The notes below the pieces were generated by a model. That model had not been told where the DNA came from. It did not search any database and worked only from the letters and a program-made list of their open reading frames with translations. A stretch of 64,000 nt of DNA from Mesobacillus maritimus (GTDB lineage: Bacteria > Bacillota > Bacilli > Bacillales > Cytobacillaceae): NCBI RefSeq assembly GCF_019749255.1, contig NZ_JACWFH010000035.1, forward strand, positions 84,145-148,144. Reading direction: 5' to 3'. This document shows, one piece after another, positions 62,857-64,000 of this stretch (positions are counted from its first letter, which is position 1; the number at the start of each line of letters is the position of its first letter). A program made the position numbers and the translations under genes.

Positions 62857-63555
62857 ATGAAAAAAAGCATTTTATTATTTGCTGCTATTGTCATGGTAGT
62901 GTCTTTAGTAGCATGTGGGGAATCTGAGAAACCTGTTTCCACAAAAGCAGAGGAATCAGTGAATGAAGAGGCAGGTACTGATAATCAAGCTAGTACAGAT
63001 TCAGAAGTGGAAATAGAAAAAGAGGTAGATGGAAACGCAGAATCAGAAGAAGAGGCTGATGTGTTTGAGGTGTCTTCGGACAAAAACGAAGAAGTTAAAT
63101 CTTCTGGAAACCTATTCGATAAAGATAAGGTTTTTGAATATGATAATGGTTCAATTGTCATGAAACTAACAAAGGCAGAGTTCACAACAAAATTTGGTGC
63201 ATCCAACGCAGATCCTGAAGACACTTGGGCAAATAACCAAATCAACTCAGATTCGGAAATTTATTTTCACTTAAACGGTTCTATCCAAAATGATCGAACG
63301 GATTCTCTTTCGTTCGGAAATAGTTTAGGAGCAATTAATTTCTCTTTACTTTACGATGATAAACATGAGTTTCAAAATACCAGTACAGCAGAAGAAGAAA
63401 ATGGAACAAAGCTAGGGGCATCAAGTATCGATGCTTTATCAGAAGGAACGATACATGTGTACTTCCAAGTTCCAAAAACAGTTGCAGAATCTGATAAACC
63501 TTTAGTGCTTACTGTGAACATGTTAGGAGAACCGTTTGAAATAAAAATTCGTTAA
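62857..63555 (+). CDS. Lipoprotein with acidic linker, unknown function
   Basis: A 232-aa lipoprotein. The signal is followed by the lipobox LVAC (Cys about residue 20). An acidic Glu/Ser-rich linker covers residues 25-85, and a beta-rich C-terminal domain (about 95-232) resembles DUF4352/DUF5067-type immunoglobulin-like folds (VPKTVAESDKPLVLTV). GGGGGA precedes the ATG. It is the last protein gene before the rRNA operon. Confidence 0.8.
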   Translation: MKKSILLFAAIVMVVSLVACGESEKPVSTKAEESVNEEAGTDNQASTDSEVEIEKEVDGNAESEEEADVFEVSSDKNEEVKSSGNLFDKDKVFEYDNGSIVMKLTKAEFTTKFGASNADPEDTWANNQINSDSEIYFHLNGSIQNDRTDSLSFGNSLGAINFSLLYDDKHEFQNTSTAEEENGTKLGASSIDALSEGTIHVYFQVPKTVAESDKPLVLTVNMLGEPFEIKIR

Positions 63556-63562
63556 AATGATA

Positions 63563-63608
63563 GGGGGAAGGTTCCATCTGCAATTTAGATGGAACCTTCC
63601 CTTTTATT
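63563..63608 (+). terminator. Terminator after the lipoprotein gene
   Basis: GGGAAGGTTCCATCT and its exact complement form a 15-bp stem, followed by TTTTATT. Confidence 0.9.
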
Positions 63609-63795
63609 ATGAAAAATCCTTATAGCTTAGTAGAATGGAGGATGTTTACTAACAATCAGTAGTGGTTTGGGTAAAAATATTATATTTATAAAATATTTCT
63701 ATTGTATTGATAGTAGAAAGATGTTATTCTAATTTAGCTGCTTCGGTAGCGGTTGAAAATGATTCACTTCTTAAAACTTCTTTTTTAAAAAGAGG

Positions 63796-63824
63796 TTGAC
63801 GAAATGATTTAGATGATGTAATAT
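63796..63824 (+). promoter_or_regulatory. rRNA operon promoter
   Basis: TTGACG (63796-63801) and TAATAT (63819-63824) are separated by 17 bases. A BoxA-like antitermination sequence, TGTTCTTTGAAAACT, follows near 63858. These are typical of Bacillus rrn leaders. Confidence 0.82.
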
Positions 63825-63972
63825 TAATCCTTGTCGCTGACAAAAACATCAGCACAAATTGTTCTTTGAAAACTAAACAAACAAGCGTCAACAAACAATA
63901 AATTATCATGTTTCTTCTATTAATATAGAATAACATGAGCCAACGTTTTTATTATGAGCTTAACTCATACTC

Positions 63973-64000
63973 TTTATTGGAGAGTTTGATCCTGGCTCAG
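63973..64000 (+). rRNA. rrs: 16S rRNA gene, first 28 bases
   Basis: The window ends with TTTATTGGAGAGTTTGATCC and TGGCTCAG, the conserved 5' end of Bacillus 16S rRNA, including the universal 27F primer site. The gene continues beyond the window. Confidence 0.97.

Noticed and set aside
63724..63936. A 70-aa minus-strand frame in the rRNA leader
   Set aside because: It lies across the rrn promoter and leader. Such frames recur in Bacillus rrn leaders because the DNA is conserved, not because a protein is made.

Overview
The window looks like chromosomal DNA of an aerobic, spore-forming Bacillaceae bacterium (Bacillus, Neobacillus, Mesobacillus or a relative). The evidence is low-GC DNA, AGGAGG-type ribosome sites with frequent TTG starts, sporulation-linked proteins (a Spo0E-like phosphatase, a short Spo0M-like protein), B. 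subtilis-type neighbours (CcdA, CcdC, YneK, YkkC/YkkD, YpuA, MsmX, CspB-like), Firmicute riboswitches and a T-box. It ends with the first 28 bases of a 16S rRNA gene.

Layout. 1-4.0 kb: heterodimeric ABC exporter and a tiny Spo0E-like gene. 4.3-7.2 kb: cytochrome c biogenesis genes ccdA, ccdC and yneK, with the guanidine exporter pair ykkCD under a guanidine-I riboswitch between them. 7.3 kb: selC, a selenocysteine tRNA with its own promoter. 8.0-10.4 kb: GPH sugar symporter beside a decayed XylR-like ROK gene. 10.8-22.5 kb: housekeeping and unknown genes (metallophosphatase, MOSC protein, YpuA, class A PBP, CoxG-like protein, amidohydrolase, HTH/J-domain protein, erythromycin-esterase-like protein). 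23.0-32.3 kb: xylose and xylo-oligosaccharide region: xylR, GPH symporter, msmX ATPase, xylA and a CUT1 ABC transporter. No xylB is present. 32.3-38.7 kb: tandem repeats, a NarK-PAS fusion, a CBS protein, and frameshifted NERD and GNAT genes.

38.7-46.2 kb: a family-5 substrate-binding protein interrupted by one in-frame TGA that I read as a candidate selenocysteine codon; a divergent HTH/vWA pair; a manganese (yybP-ykoY) riboswitch ahead of an FbpB-like peptide, a Spo0M-like protein and TerC; a kinase-like protein; a CNNM/CorC-type transporter. 46.6-56.1 kb: HemY-like oxidase, KDPG aldolase, cold-shock protein, arsRBCDA arsenic operon and a serine hydrolase. 56.2-64 kb: T-box-controlled methionyl-tRNA synthetase, rhodanese, a divergent MFS/SgrR-like pair, small secreted or membrane proteins, and the rrn promoter.

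The most interesting point is the combination of selC with the TGA-interrupted binding-protein gene. Reading frame and homology continue across the TGA, and a GC-rich hairpin begins about a dozen bases after it, as expected for a bacterial SECIS. Other unusual features are three tandem arrays with periods of 51-52 nt and a dispersed non-coding element of about 180 nt in several gaps.
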